A stretch of DNA of 64,000 bases. Source: Candidatus Gastranaerophilales bacterium (GTDB lineage: Bacteria > Cyanobacteriota > Vampirovibrionia > Gastranaerophilales > Gastranaerophilaceae). Positions 53,096-60,232 of this stretch are shown here, piece by piece. The translations under genes were made by a program, and so were the position numbers. Within the stretch, counting starts at the first letter, position 1. Each line of letters opens with the position of its first letter. The stretch covers positions 1 through 64,000 of the forward strand of contig CALVAQ010000009.1 in assembly GCA_944325595.1 (NCBI GenBank), in the 5' to 3' direction. The notes beneath the pieces are model-generated. The model searched no databases and was not told the DNA's origin. It saw only the letters and a program-made list of their open reading frames with translations.

Positions 53096-54112
53096 ATGTT
53101 ATTTATTATTATTGCAGCACTGGTTATTATTTATTTCCTTGCAGGTATAAAAATTATCCAGCAGGAAGAAGCCATGATTATTGAAAGACTCGGTGCTTTT
53201 GAAAAAGTCTTGTATGCCGGTTTTCATCTGATTATTCCGTTTTTTGAATATCCGAGAAAAATACAATGGAAATATTCCCAAAAAGGCATAGACGGTCAGA
53301 CATATTCGTATTACAGCGAAAGGAAACTCATTGACCTTCGTGAATCAGTTATGGATATCCCGAGACAAAATGTAATTACAAAAGACAACGTATCTATTTC
53401 AATCAATGCACTTATATATTTCCAGATAATGGATGCAAAAAGCGCTGTTTACAGAATTCAAAACCTGCCCGAAGCAATCGAAAAACTTACACTCACTACA
53501 ATGAGAAACGTAATCGGTGATATGGTTTTGGATGAAACACTCTCTTCAAGAGATGTTATCAACGCAAAACTCAGAGAGACTCTGGACGAAGCATCGAACA
53601 AATGGGGTGTAAAAGTAAACAGAATTGAACTTCAAGAAATCACTCCGCCGGCAGATGTTCAAGCATCTATGGAAAAACAGGTTAAAGCGGAAAGAGAGAA
53701 AAGAGCTGCAATCTATGAAGCAGAAGGTTTGAAACAAGCTGCAATCCTCAAAGCGGAAGGTGAAAAAACAGCCGCAATAAACAAAGCTGAAGGTCAAAAA
53801 CAGTCCGCAATCCTTGAAGCAGAAGGTGAAAAAGAAGCCGCAAGACTTGTTGCGGAAGGTCAGGCAGCAGCAAGAATAAAACAGGCGGAAGCAGAAGCCG
53901 TAGCTATCGGCAAAACAATAGAAGCTATCCAAAATCACGGACAGCCGGACAAATATCTGATAGCTATGAAATATTTGGAAACACTGAAAACAATGGTTGA
54001 CGGAGAAAACAACAAAGTTGTTTACATGCCTTATGAAGCAACAGGTATATTGAGTTCAGTTGACGGAATAAAACAAATGCTGGATGGCGTAACACCAACA
54101 CCCAAAGCATAA
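53096..54112 (+). CDS. SPFH/stomatin-like membrane scaffold protein
   Basis: A 338-residue protein with one N-terminal membrane helix (residues 1-18), a band-7/SPFH domain (IIQQEEAMIIERLGAFEKVL at its start, DIPRQNVITKDNVSISINAL in the middle), and a long Ala/Glu/Lys coiled coil near 190-275 with repeats such as AEGEKTAAINKAEGQKQ. It forms membrane rings or microdomains with the NfeD partner encoded just upstream. The length and coiled coil fit the slipin/paraslipin group. Confidence 0.93.
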   Translation: MLFIIIAALVIIYFLAGIKIIQQEEAMIIERLGAFEKVLYAGFHLIIPFFEYPRKIQWKYSQKGIDGQTYSYYSERKLIDLRESVMDIPRQNVITKDNVSISINALIYFQIMDAKSAVYRIQNLPEAIEKLTLTTMRNVIGDMVLDETLSSRDVINAKLRETLDEASNKWGVKVNRIELQEITPPADVQASMEKQVKAEREKRAAIYEAEGLKQAAILKAEGEKTAAINKAEGQKQSAILEAEGEKEAARLVAEGQAAARIKQAEAEAVAIGKTIEAIQNHGQPDKYLIAMKYLETLKTMVDGENNKVVYMPYEATGILSSVDGIKQMLDGVTPTPKA

Positions 54113-54125
54113 CTCGAATATTAAC

Positions 54126-54156
54126 CAAAAAGCCCCTGTTTTTCAGGGGCTTTTTA
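54126..54156 (+). terminator. Intrinsic terminator after the stomatin gene
   Basis: AAAGCCCCTG pairs with CAGGGGCTTT; T-rich tail follows. Confidence 0.9.
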
Positions 54157-54178
54157 TTATTGCTTTAGAAAATTACTA

Positions 54179-54508
54179 CTACTCCTTTGGACCTTGATAC
54201 CATTGAAGAATCTCGGGAACAATACAATTGTTTTCCAACCTGCCGAAAATTTCCGCAAGTTTTGCTTTCGGTTTGTTCTGTAACACCTGCAGGTACTGTT
54301 CCTGACGAATCAAAACAGCTATTTCTTTTTCCGTTTCTATTGTTACCGGCTCTTCTTGTTCCAAAAAATCAATCCTTTGTGCTATTTCAATCCTGCATTG
54401 CTTTATTGCATCGAGTATTTCATCGATATCTTTTAATTCTTTGTCTTTTAGATTTTCAATCAATCTGAGCTTGATTTCGTTATTTTCAAAAGAAAACGCT
54501 GAACCCAT
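54179..54508 (-). CDS. Hypothetical helical protein, 109 residues
   Basis: A soluble, charged, mostly coiled-coil protein (IKLRLIENLKDKELKDIDE, then IKQCRIEIAQRIDFLEQEE and VLIRQEQYLQVLQ). AGGTG precedes the ATG. It has no recognised family. Its 5' region carries the recurrent promoter module (copy D), and its leader contains GTAAGTAA like that of the 56-residue gene, so the two may belong to one regulon. Confidence 0.7.
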   Translation of the reverse strand: MGSAFSFENNEIKLRLIENLKDKELKDIDEILDAIKQCRIEIAQRIDFLEQEEPVTIETEKEIAVLIRQEQYLQVLQNKPKAKLAEIFGRLENNCIVPEILQWYQGPKE

Positions 54509-54540
54509 TAAAACACACCTATTTACTAAAATTACTTACT

Positions 54541-54596
54541 AATATATAAAAAATATTTTTATATATTATATTCATAAAAACTATATATTGTTACAT
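54541..54596 (-). promoter_or_regulatory. Recurrent promoter module, copy D
   Basis: ATGTAAC (54590-54596) is followed after 33 bases by ATATTTTTTATATATT (54541-54556) and AGTAAGTAA on the minus strand. It is the most divergent of the four copies. Confidence 0.5.
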
Positions 54597-54704
54597 ACTT
54601 TTACATTAATGTGAAAAAATTTTTTCTGACAGGATGCAACAAATTTTACAATTAGCTTGATTAATAAATATGCTTGTGTTTTCATAGAGTCAGGTAATAG
54701 AAGA

Positions 54705-54764
54705 CTTCACGGTAAATCCTCTTGAGAAAGTGTCTTGGGCTGAAGACCACCGAGGAAGCAACAA
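54705..54764 (+). promoter_or_regulatory. Structured leader of rpsP
   Basis: TCCTC (54717-54721) pairs with GAGGA (54752-54756) around an inner hairpin, GTGTCTT with AAGACCAC and one bulge (54730-54750). The fold ends 14 bases before the GGAG site of rpsP. Autoregulation by S16 is a possible role. Confidence 0.45.
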
Positions 54765-54783
54765 ACACAGGAGATAAAACCGT

Positions 54784-55197
54784 ATGGTTAAAATAAGATT
54801 GAAAAGACTCGGATACAAAAAAAATCCAACTTATAGAATCGTTGTAATCAATGATGCACAAAAAAGAGAAGGCAGACCAATCTGCGAATTGGGTCACTAC
54901 AACCCGAAAACAAAAGAAATGCAGCTTGACAAGGCTACTGCTCTTGAATGGATTTCAAAAGGTGCAAAACCTTCTGAAACTGTTCAATACCTCATCAACA
55001 ACTGTGATGATGAAGGCAAATTGATTTACAAACAAAAAACAGAGAAAAAATTATCCAAAAAAGCTCTGGCAAAACTGGAAGCTGAAAAAGAAGCACAGGC
55101 TCAAGCAGCAGCAGAAGCTGCTGAAGCAGAAAAAGCAGAAGCTGAAGCCCCTGCAGCCGAAGAAGCTGCTCCTGCTGAAGAAGCCAGTGCAGAATAA
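54784..55197 (+). CDS. rpsP: 30S ribosomal protein S16 with long Ala/Glu tail
   Basis: Residues 1-80 are a normal S16 (VKIRLKRLGYKKNPTYRIVV, LGHYNPKTKE, WISKGAKPSETVQYL). The chain then continues for about 55 residues of Lys-rich and then Ala/Glu-rich sequence, to 137 in total. Such tails occur in some phyla and are probably disordered or helical. rimM, trmD and rplS, common partners, are not adjacent. A terminator follows. Confidence 0.95.
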   Translation: MVKIRLKRLGYKKNPTYRIVVINDAQKREGRPICELGHYNPKTKEMQLDKATALEWISKGAKPSETVQYLINNCDDEGKLIYKQKTEKKLSKKALAKLEAEKEAQAQAAAEAAEAEKAEAEAPAAEEAAPAEEASAE

Positions 55198-55227
55198 AAC
55201 TTTTAACAGGGGAAAAGAACACTTATT

Positions 55228-55256
55228 AAGCCGCTTTGAAAAAAGCGGTTTTTTTT
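55228..55256 (+). terminator. Intrinsic terminator after rpsP
   Basis: CCGCTTT pairs with AAAGCGG around a short loop; eight T follow. Confidence 0.88.
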
Positions 55257-55349
55257 ATGTGGAATGTTTCATATTGGTTGACAAGTTTACAAGATATAAA
55301 TTTTATAAAACAGTTTTCGTAAAGCATCGAATAACAAATTTTATTTTAT

Positions 55350-55468
55350 GTTACTCTCTTTCTTGCTTGAGTCGCAGGCGAGATACGAGCCGTACATCTC
55401 AGGATGCTCTGTGGGTATGGGTTACTTTCTTTCTCTTTGCACTCGCAACTCAAAGAGAAAAAAGTAAC
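55350..55468. repeat. Long inverted-repeat element R1, copy A
   Basis: The outer arms (55350-55372 and 55448-55468) pair as GTTACT...TTGAGT with ACTCAA...AGTAAC. An additional inner copy of the left arm starts at 55421. The loop contains TACGAGCCGTAC. A second copy is at 56158-56257. Confidence 0.8.
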
Positions 55469-55525
55469 ATGTAAAAATAAAGAATTAGATTTTAAAAACG
55501 ATGATTTTTGCTTGATCTTTCACAC

Positions 55526-55644
55526 ATCAGGAAATCCGCCTCTTGGATTTCCTTCACGCTCGAACAGTTTCGCCTTTTGTGCTTTGCACAAGCCGGCTCA
55601 ATGTTCTCGCTCCCCGGGTTTCACCCGTCCGGAAATCCGCCTCT
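55526..55644. repeat. Repeat R2, copy A
   Basis: Starts with the palindrome GGAAATCC-GCCTCTT-GGATTTCC (55530-55552) and ends with CTCCCCGGGTTTCACCCG and GGAAATCCGCCTC. A second copy is at 56688-56797. Confidence 0.8.
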
Positions 55645-55715
55645 TTACTGTAAAGAATGTGTGGAAGATAAAACAAAATCTTTTCAAAACACAACTGTTT
55701 CTAATCAAGGTTACA

Positions 55716-55733
55716 ACAGGGGTACACCCCCTG
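55716..55733. repeat. Repeat R3, copy A
   Basis: ACAGGGG-TACAC-CCCCTGT hairpin followed by AACCCCC; the second copy is at 56453-56471. Confidence 0.75.
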
Positions 55734-55767
55734 TAACCCCCGCTGGTTTTCTAGATGCAGAACGTAG

Positions 55768-55787
55768 GTCGGATTTACTAATCCGAC
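55768..55787. repeat. Palindrome GTCGGATT-TACT-AATCCGAC
   Basis: A perfect eight-pair hairpin; single copy in this window. Confidence 0.7.
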
Positions 55788-55828
55788 AAAATTATACTCT
55801 GCAGGAGCAGGAGAGTTATAAGACAAGC

Positions 55829-55959
55829 TGTCATTCTGAAGCATTAAAAAACATCACTGCAATGATATAGCTGTGTTCAGAATCTTGCCAGTTTGATGTG
55901 TAATCACTTATTCTGTAAGATCCTGAGCTCGCTCGCTATGCTCACTCCTCAGGATGACA
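55829..55959. repeat. MITE-like element with terminal inverted repeats
   Basis: 131 bp bounded by TGTCATTCTGA and TCAGGATGACA (one mismatch in 11). The right part contains GAGCTCGCTCGCTATGCTCAC. It has no reading frame. Ends of this type occur in dispersed small elements of many bacteria. Confidence 0.65.
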
Positions 55960-55996
55960 GTAATAATAGCGTTCGAAACAAAGCTATATTAATTTC

Positions 55997-56026
55997 AAAC
56001 GGGGTTCGGGGCGGAGCCCTGATGTG
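55997..56026. repeat. Repeat R4, copy A
   Basis: AACGGGGTTCGGGGCGGAGC and following CCTGATG; a diverged copy, AACGGGTTTCAGGGCGGAGC, is at 56523-56550. Confidence 0.7.
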
Positions 56027-56157
56027 GCTTTAGTTAGAGATTTTTAAATGAAGGAATAAAAATTTACCGTACCAAATTTGTCATTTTGTGAATGGACGAA
56101 AATTTTTGTTTCTGAATTTTAAAATCTCTTTTGAGAGCGTATGTTTCTCTTTTTTGT

Positions 56158-56257
56158 GATACTTTTTTCTCTTGCTTGAGTCGTAGGCGAGGTACGAGCC
56201 GTACGAATCAGGATGCCCTTGTGGTATGCACACGCAACTCAAAGAGAAAAAAGTATC
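56158..56257. repeat. Long inverted-repeat element R1, copy B
   Basis: Arms 56158-56181 and 56237-56257 (GATACTTTTTTCTCTT... with ...AAGAGAAAAAAGTATC). The loop shares TCGTAGGCGAGGTACGAGCC with copy A, with few changes. Both copies continue with TGTAAAAATAAA. Confidence 0.8.
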
Positions 56258-56285
56258 GTGTAAAAATAAATATTTTTGTCTATAT

Positions 56286-56330
56286 GTTCATTTTTTCTTT
56301 TTGTTTGCGAGACAAAAAGAAAAAACGAAC
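56286..56330. repeat. Long A/T-rich hairpin
   Basis: GTTCATTTTTTCTTTTTGT pairs with ACAAAAAGAAAAAACGAAC (one mismatch in 19) around TTGCGAG. It is followed by CAAAAAAGAAAAACACGC. Confidence 0.8.
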
Positions 56331-56452
56331 CAAAAAAGAAAAACACGCTTGTTCGAAAGAGCTTTTAAAGCCTTTGTTCGAAAATTTCTCAGCACAAGAC
56401 TGAGTAAATTTTCTCCAAATGCTAAAAAGCTCTAATACACAAGCTTCGCCCA

Positions 56453-56471
56453 ACAGGGGGTATCCCCCTGT
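56453..56471. repeat. Repeat R3, copy B
   Basis: ACAGGGGG-TAT-CCCCCTGT hairpin followed by AACCCCC. Confidence 0.75.
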
Positions 56472-56522
56472 AACCCCCTGTTAATATATTGGTGATTCCA
56501 ATACAGCATGGAATTTTTGTAT

Positions 56523-56550
56523 AACGGGTTTCAGGGCGGAGCCCTTCATA
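56523..56550. repeat. Repeat R4, copy B
   Basis: AACGGGTTTCAGGGCGGAGC followed by CCTTCATA; matches copy A at 55997-56026. Confidence 0.7.
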
Positions 56551-56687
56551 GTGGCACTGGGTTCGGTATTACCTCACACGGCGTGCCCGCTCTTTCACTA
56601 TTTACAAATTGATTAGACAATTAAAAACTATTGGTAATTCCGTGAAGCCATTTTCTTTAGCTCGCCTCAGCTCGCTAAGAAAAGAAG

Positions 56688-56797
56688 GCAAATCCGCCTC
56701 TTGGATTTCCTTCTCGCTCGGTATTGCCGTTCGCTTCGCTTTTGCTGGTGCTCACTTCATACCTCGCTCCCCGGGTTTCACCCGTCCGGAAATCCGC
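56688..56797. repeat. Repeat R2, copy B
   Basis: Shares AATCCGCCTCTTGGATTTCC and CTCCCCGGGTTTCACCCG with copy A; the middle third differs. Confidence 0.8.
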
Positions 56798-56931
56798 AAA
56801 AAAAAGCTCTAATTTTTCATTAGAGCAATACTTTTAATAGGAAGGGAAGGTTAGGAAGTTAGGTAGGTTAGTTAGTGTGAAAGTGTCTCGTCTATTTTTA
56901 TGTTTGATTTTTTCTCGTTTTGTTTATTTAA
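56798..56931 (-). ncRNA. Candidate small RNA C, related to candidate B
   Basis: A minus-strand unit of about 134 bases with the recurrent promoter at 56934-56996 and a terminator, GCTCTAAT/ATTAGAGC (56806-56826) followed by eight T. The centre is rich in C, T and A (CACACTAACTAACCTACC, then CTTCCTAACCTTCCCTTCC) and nearly free of G. It shares the promoter, CACACTAAC-xx-ACCTAC and the overall plan with candidate B at 41530. No coding frame with a ribosome site was found. Confidence 0.65.
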
Positions 56932-56933
56932 TG

Positions 56934-56996
56934 CTTACATATATATAAAGTATATACAAACTCCAAAATTTCACTCATGAGTATATACTGTTACAT
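56934..56996 (-). promoter_or_regulatory. Recurrent promoter module, copy C
   Basis: ATGTAAC (56990-56996), 36 bases, then ATACTTTATATATAT and GTAAG (56934-56953) on the minus strand. It drives sRNA candidate C. Confidence 0.6.
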
Positions 56997-57087
56997 TTCT
57001 TTACAAAACATCGGGTTAATGCAAAAAATAATCTTTAGAGGTTTAATAATATTTACGCCGATATTTTTACCTCAAGAGAATTAATAT

Positions 57088-58008
57088 ATGAAACTTAGCG
57101 GAGTACACAAACATATATCGAACATCCTGTCAAATCCGAGAGTGCTCGGACCGGCGGTATTTGTTGCAATCGGCGCCTCAAAAACCGTCAAAGACTACAA
57201 AAAAGCAGAGCCTGAATACAAAACAAATGTTTTACTCAGAGACTCCTCTATCCTTGCCGGTTCCCTTGCTGCTTTTACTGTTGTTAATCCTTTGACGAGA
57301 ATGTTTTGCAATACAGAATTTATCGGCTCGATGGTCAAATGGCTGCAGCGTATTGTCTCAAAGCACAACAAAAATTTAGCTGACAACAATGCTCTAAAAG
57401 CAACAAAAAATATAATGCAAAAAACAGAACGTGTCTGCAAAGAAGCAATATCAGGAACTATAAACACATTTGCCGGTATTGCGGGAGCAGTCGTATCAAA
57501 TGAGCTTATGGACAAATTTGTTTTTTCCAGACCTCCTTTTTTAGTAGAGCAAAAGGAGACAAAATACACACTTCCTTCTGAAATTCCTGGTTTTATTCAG
57601 CCGGTAAATCAAATTTTTGAAAAGTTTAATGTTCCTCCATATCCTTATGCACAGGATGCAGCGAATAGGGTATTCTCTTCCGTTGTCGGGCTTGCCGATA
57701 TAAAAGCCCTCGAAAAACCTATGATAGCTCTGACAGGTTTTTCTGTTGCTGACACAAAAGGTTATCACAACAAACTTAAAAAGACGACTTATGAACTTCT
57801 TGCCAATGTTCTGATTCCGACAATTTTTGTCTCTGCGACCGGACTTTTTGTTCATGACAAAAAATCACTCGTAAAATATCCCGCTCTGTTTTTAGCCCTT
57901 GTCGGCGGCTCTTATGCAGGCGAGTTTGTTGCAAGAAGTTTTAAAGACAAAATATACAAAACTATTGACGGTATGAATTTTAATTTTGATAATGTAAAAA
58001 AATGTTAA
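57088..58008 (+). CDS. Hypothetical multi-pass membrane protein
   Basis: A 306-residue protein with hydrophobic segments near residues 18-30, 50-68, 130-150 and 232-270 and basic loops (VKDYKKAEPEYK, KWLQRIVSKHNKN). There is no signal peptide and no catalytic motif. The arrangement (short basic start, Ala/Gly-rich helices, long soluble loop) is like the proteins at 8013 and 35194; whether they are homologous needs a profile search. The ribosome site is weak (AAGAG). It is divergent from sRNA candidate C, and the spacer holds the GTTACAT block of that promoter. Confidence 0.75.
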   Translation: MKLSGVHKHISNILSNPRVLGPAVFVAIGASKTVKDYKKAEPEYKTNVLLRDSSILAGSLAAFTVVNPLTRMFCNTEFIGSMVKWLQRIVSKHNKNLADNNALKATKNIMQKTERVCKEAISGTINTFAGIAGAVVSNELMDKFVFSRPPFLVEQKETKYTLPSEIPGFIQPVNQIFEKFNVPPYPYAQDAANRVFSSVVGLADIKALEKPMIALTGFSVADTKGYHNKLKKTTYELLANVLIPTIFVSATGLFVHDKKSLVKYPALFLALVGGSYAGEFVARSFKDKIYKTIDGMNFNFDNVKKC

Positions 58009-58104
58009 AAAATTGGCATGGTCTATAATTCTGTTATGATAAATATGTTGAGGGAGTTAAGGCGTTAGTTTTACCTTCGCCGAAATCTTGGGAAGAAATT
58101 AATA

Positions 58105-58410
58105 ATGCAAAAAATATATATTAGTTCGTGGCTGAACGAACAAGGTTCTGCCATACAATTTGTGCCGAATTTGGGAGATGTTTTGGAGCTGGATTTTTCC
58201 AATGTTGATGAATTATCCATGAAAGATATAGAAACAATTCTTGCTCTGCAAAAACTGGCAGTGTTTAACGAAGTGAAATTGCATGTGGAAAATATGAAGC
58301 CGGCTATTTCAAGAATTTTTGAGCAGACCGGTCTTTACAAAATGCTTGGTGTCTTTGATAATAATTCTATATTCAAGATTAAAAAAAGACAGGGTCTGGC
58401 TTTTGATTAA
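58105..58410 (+). CDS. STAS-domain protein (anti-sigma factor antagonist-like)
   Basis: A 101-residue protein forming one STAS domain: LELDFSNVDELSMKDIETIL, then KLHVENMKPAISRIFEQTGLYKML, which matches the second half of SpoIIAA-like proteins. The usual DSxG phosphosite is replaced by ELSMKD; Ser remains near the expected place. No anti-sigma kinase is adjacent. The gene overlaps rsmI at its stop, so the two are co-translated. Its role (partner switching, or a part of a larger transport complex) is open. Confidence 0.75.
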   Translation: MQKIYISSWLNEQGSAIQFVPNLGDVLELDFSNVDELSMKDIETILALQKLAVFNEVKLHVENMKPAISRIFEQTGLYKMLGVFDNNSIFKIKKRQGLAFD

Positions 58411-59245
58411 TTCAAACAAAGAAAAAGATGTTCAGTTATATGTTGTTGCTACCCCGATAGGCAACAGAGCGGATATGTCTTTTCGTGCCGTTGAAATCTT
58501 AAAAAGTGTTGATTTAATTGCCTGCGAGGATTGCAGAACAAGCAGCCCGCTTTTGGAAAGCTACGGGATTTCAACAAAACTTGTTTCTTATCACAAGTTC
58601 AACGAAAAACAAAGAACCTCGGAATTTTTAAACGTCATTAAAGAAGGTAAAAAAATAGCACTCATTTCCGATGCAGGAACACCATGTATATCTGACCCGG
58701 GACGGATTCTTGTTCAAGAGTTATTGGATTGCGGTGTAAAAGTGTCAGCTGTCCCCGGCGCCTGTGCTGTTTCAACCTTTTTATCAATGATTCCCAGAGA
58801 AAGAGAAGAATTTTCTTTTGTAGGCTTTTTACCCAGAGTTAAATCTCAACAGCAAAAGCTTTTTGAAAAATACAAAAATTTTGATACAGTCTTTTACGAG
58901 TCTGCAAACAGACTGGCGGAAACGCTCGAGAATATTGCTGAATTCCGGGGCAAAGATGCCGGAATAACTGTCGGCAGAGAGCTTACAAAAAGATATGAAG
59001 AAATTTGCTTCGGTTCTGTTGAAGAAATAATTGAATATTTTAAAAATAATACGCTCAGGGGTGAAATTGTCTGCATTTTGTATGCGGCTATTGCAAACAA
59101 TGACAACGACAGCAATATTGTGGAACAAATAAAAAAACTAAAAAACCTAAATTATTCAGACAAAGACATTTCTGCTATTTTGTCCGCTCTTTTTGATGTA
59201 AATAAGAATAAAATTTATAAACTTTCATTAAATATGAAACAGTAA
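58403..59245 (+). CDS. rsmI: 16S rRNA (cytidine-1402-2'-O)-methyltransferase
   Basis: SAM-dependent enzyme methylating C1402 in the decoding centre. The likely start is TTG at 58403, overlapping the STAS stop, with AGGG eight bases upstream; no ATG is available before the conserved QLYVVATPIGN. About 281 residues, typical length. Landmarks are VATPIGNRADMSFRAVEIL, CEDCRTSSPLLESYGI, ISDAGTPCISDPG and VPGACAVSTFLSM. EDCR replaces the more common EDTR. Cellular role is translation fidelity. Confidence 0.95.
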   Translation: MINSNKEKDVQLYVVATPIGNRADMSFRAVEILKSVDLIACEDCRTSSPLLESYGISTKLVSYHKFNEKQRTSEFLNVIKEGKKIALISDAGTPCISDPGRILVQELLDCGVKVSAVPGACAVSTFLSMIPREREEFSFVGFLPRVKSQQQKLFEKYKNFDTVFYESANRLAETLENIAEFRGKDAGITVGRELTKRYEEICFGSVEEIIEYFKNNTLRGEIVCILYAAIANNDNDSNIVEQIKKLKNLNYSDKDISAILSALFDVNKNKIYKLSLNMKQ

Positions 59246-59282
59246 ACCGTCAAAAAATATTTTTTTCGTGGTTTGCAAAAGT

Positions 59283-60107
59283 ATGAAAATTCTTCCCTCA
59301 TATTATTCAAATTTTAATACAACAAACAGCCATCAACGTCCTGCTTTTGGTTCTGCTGCAGATATTACATTCCAATATATTCAAAAAAACAGATTTTATC
59401 TTTTGCCTGAAAGAATGCAAAAAGCTGTTTTAAAAATTATCTCAAGCTGCGAAAAAGAACCCACTTTAAGAGATTTGCACCTAAAAACATATGCTCCGCT
59501 TTTGGAATGCAAAACGCTTGCAGAAGCACAAAATCTTTTTCCCGAGTTTCGTGAAGTGTTGCAGGCAAATGCTGTAATACAACGTTCAAATAAAAACTTC
59601 CGGCAGATAGAAAAGACTGTTTCTTTAAACGACCTCTCTTTATTCCTTTTAAAAGAAAGATGGGGAAATTTGAAAACTGTTGAAGAAATAGCAAAACAAC
59701 TCGGTCTAAAAGGCAGAAGTTCTCTCGGATGGATTTTTGATAAAATAAGACTTCCGGAACTCGGCAAAAACTATCAAAATTTGCTCAAAGCTTCTGATGA
59801 AGCAATGAACACACAAATTTCTCAAAAAGTAAAAACATACAATGCCGCAAACAGAGAAAAAATTATCGAGCACAACAGAAAGATTGCTTCAAACAAAAGA
59901 TGCATCGACCTGAATAGAGAACTCACCTCACAAATGTGGGATAATATGCCGTATGTGAAAAAAGCAATGGGTGATTTCAGAAGAGAACACCCAAAACTGA
60001 AAGAAGGTTTTTATCAGGCATTTTGGGATTCTCACCCCGAGTTAAAGCAGGAAGTCAGCAGAGTCAGAAGAGAACTCGGTGAACAAAGGCGCTCGAACAA
60101 AAAATAA
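59283..60107 (+). CDS. Hypothetical helical protein with N-terminal tag and HTH-like segment
   Basis: About 274 residues from the ATG at 59283; a GTG five codons earlier is possible and the ribosome site is weak. The tag is YYSNF (7-11) and RPAFGSA (19-25). The remainder is helical, basic and Asn/Lys-rich. VEEIAKQLGLKGRSSLGWIF near 145-165 looks like a helix-turn-helix. The C-terminal third has short repeated units (SQMWDNMPYVKKAM, FYQAFWDSHPELKQEV). DNA binding is possible; there is no known family match by eye. Confidence 0.7.
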   Translation: MKILPSYYSNFNTTNSHQRPAFGSAADITFQYIQKNRFYLLPERMQKAVLKIISSCEKEPTLRDLHLKTYAPLLECKTLAEAQNLFPEFREVLQANAVIQRSNKNFRQIEKTVSLNDLSLFLLKERWGNLKTVEEIAKQLGLKGRSSLGWIFDKIRLPELGKNYQNLLKASDEAMNTQISQKVKTYNAANREKIIEHNRKIASNKRCIDLNRELTSQMWDNMPYVKKAMGDFRREHPKLKEGFYQAFWDSHPELKQEVSRVRRELGEQRRSNKK

Positions 60108-60175
60108 ATGTTCATCAATATGTAAAGTAATTATAAACTTTACCCAATGTGATATAGAAAATATAACTTTTTGAT

Positions 60176-60181
60176 GTATAA
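60176..60181 (+). promoter_or_regulatory. Likely -10 box of the RHH gene
   Basis: TATAAT 52 bases before the start codon, with a weak -35. GTTGCTAG follows it. Confidence 0.4.
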
Positions 60182-60232
60182 TGATATGTGTTGCTAGTAA
60201 AATTAGACTATTAAATCATCAAAGGAGAAAAA

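Larger units (their letters stand above)
55257..56797. other. Gene-free island of palindromic repeats
   Basis: About 1.5 kb with no supported gene. Short open frames here have no ribosome sites, consist of repeat DNA and are not conserved between repeat copies. The island holds two or more copies of at least four palindromic units listed separately, with higher GC than the flanks. It lies between rpsP and sRNA candidate C. Confidence 0.75.

Noticed and set aside
56540-56600. Fragment of a 5S or 23S rRNA gene (GGTTCGG and following bases)
   Set aside because: Only a few bases resemble rRNA; no secondary structure or neighbouring rRNA supports it.
55187-56812. Several short frames (67-120 codons) in the repeat island
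   Set aside because: They consist of palindromic repeat DNA, lack ribosome sites and differ in frame between repeat copies.
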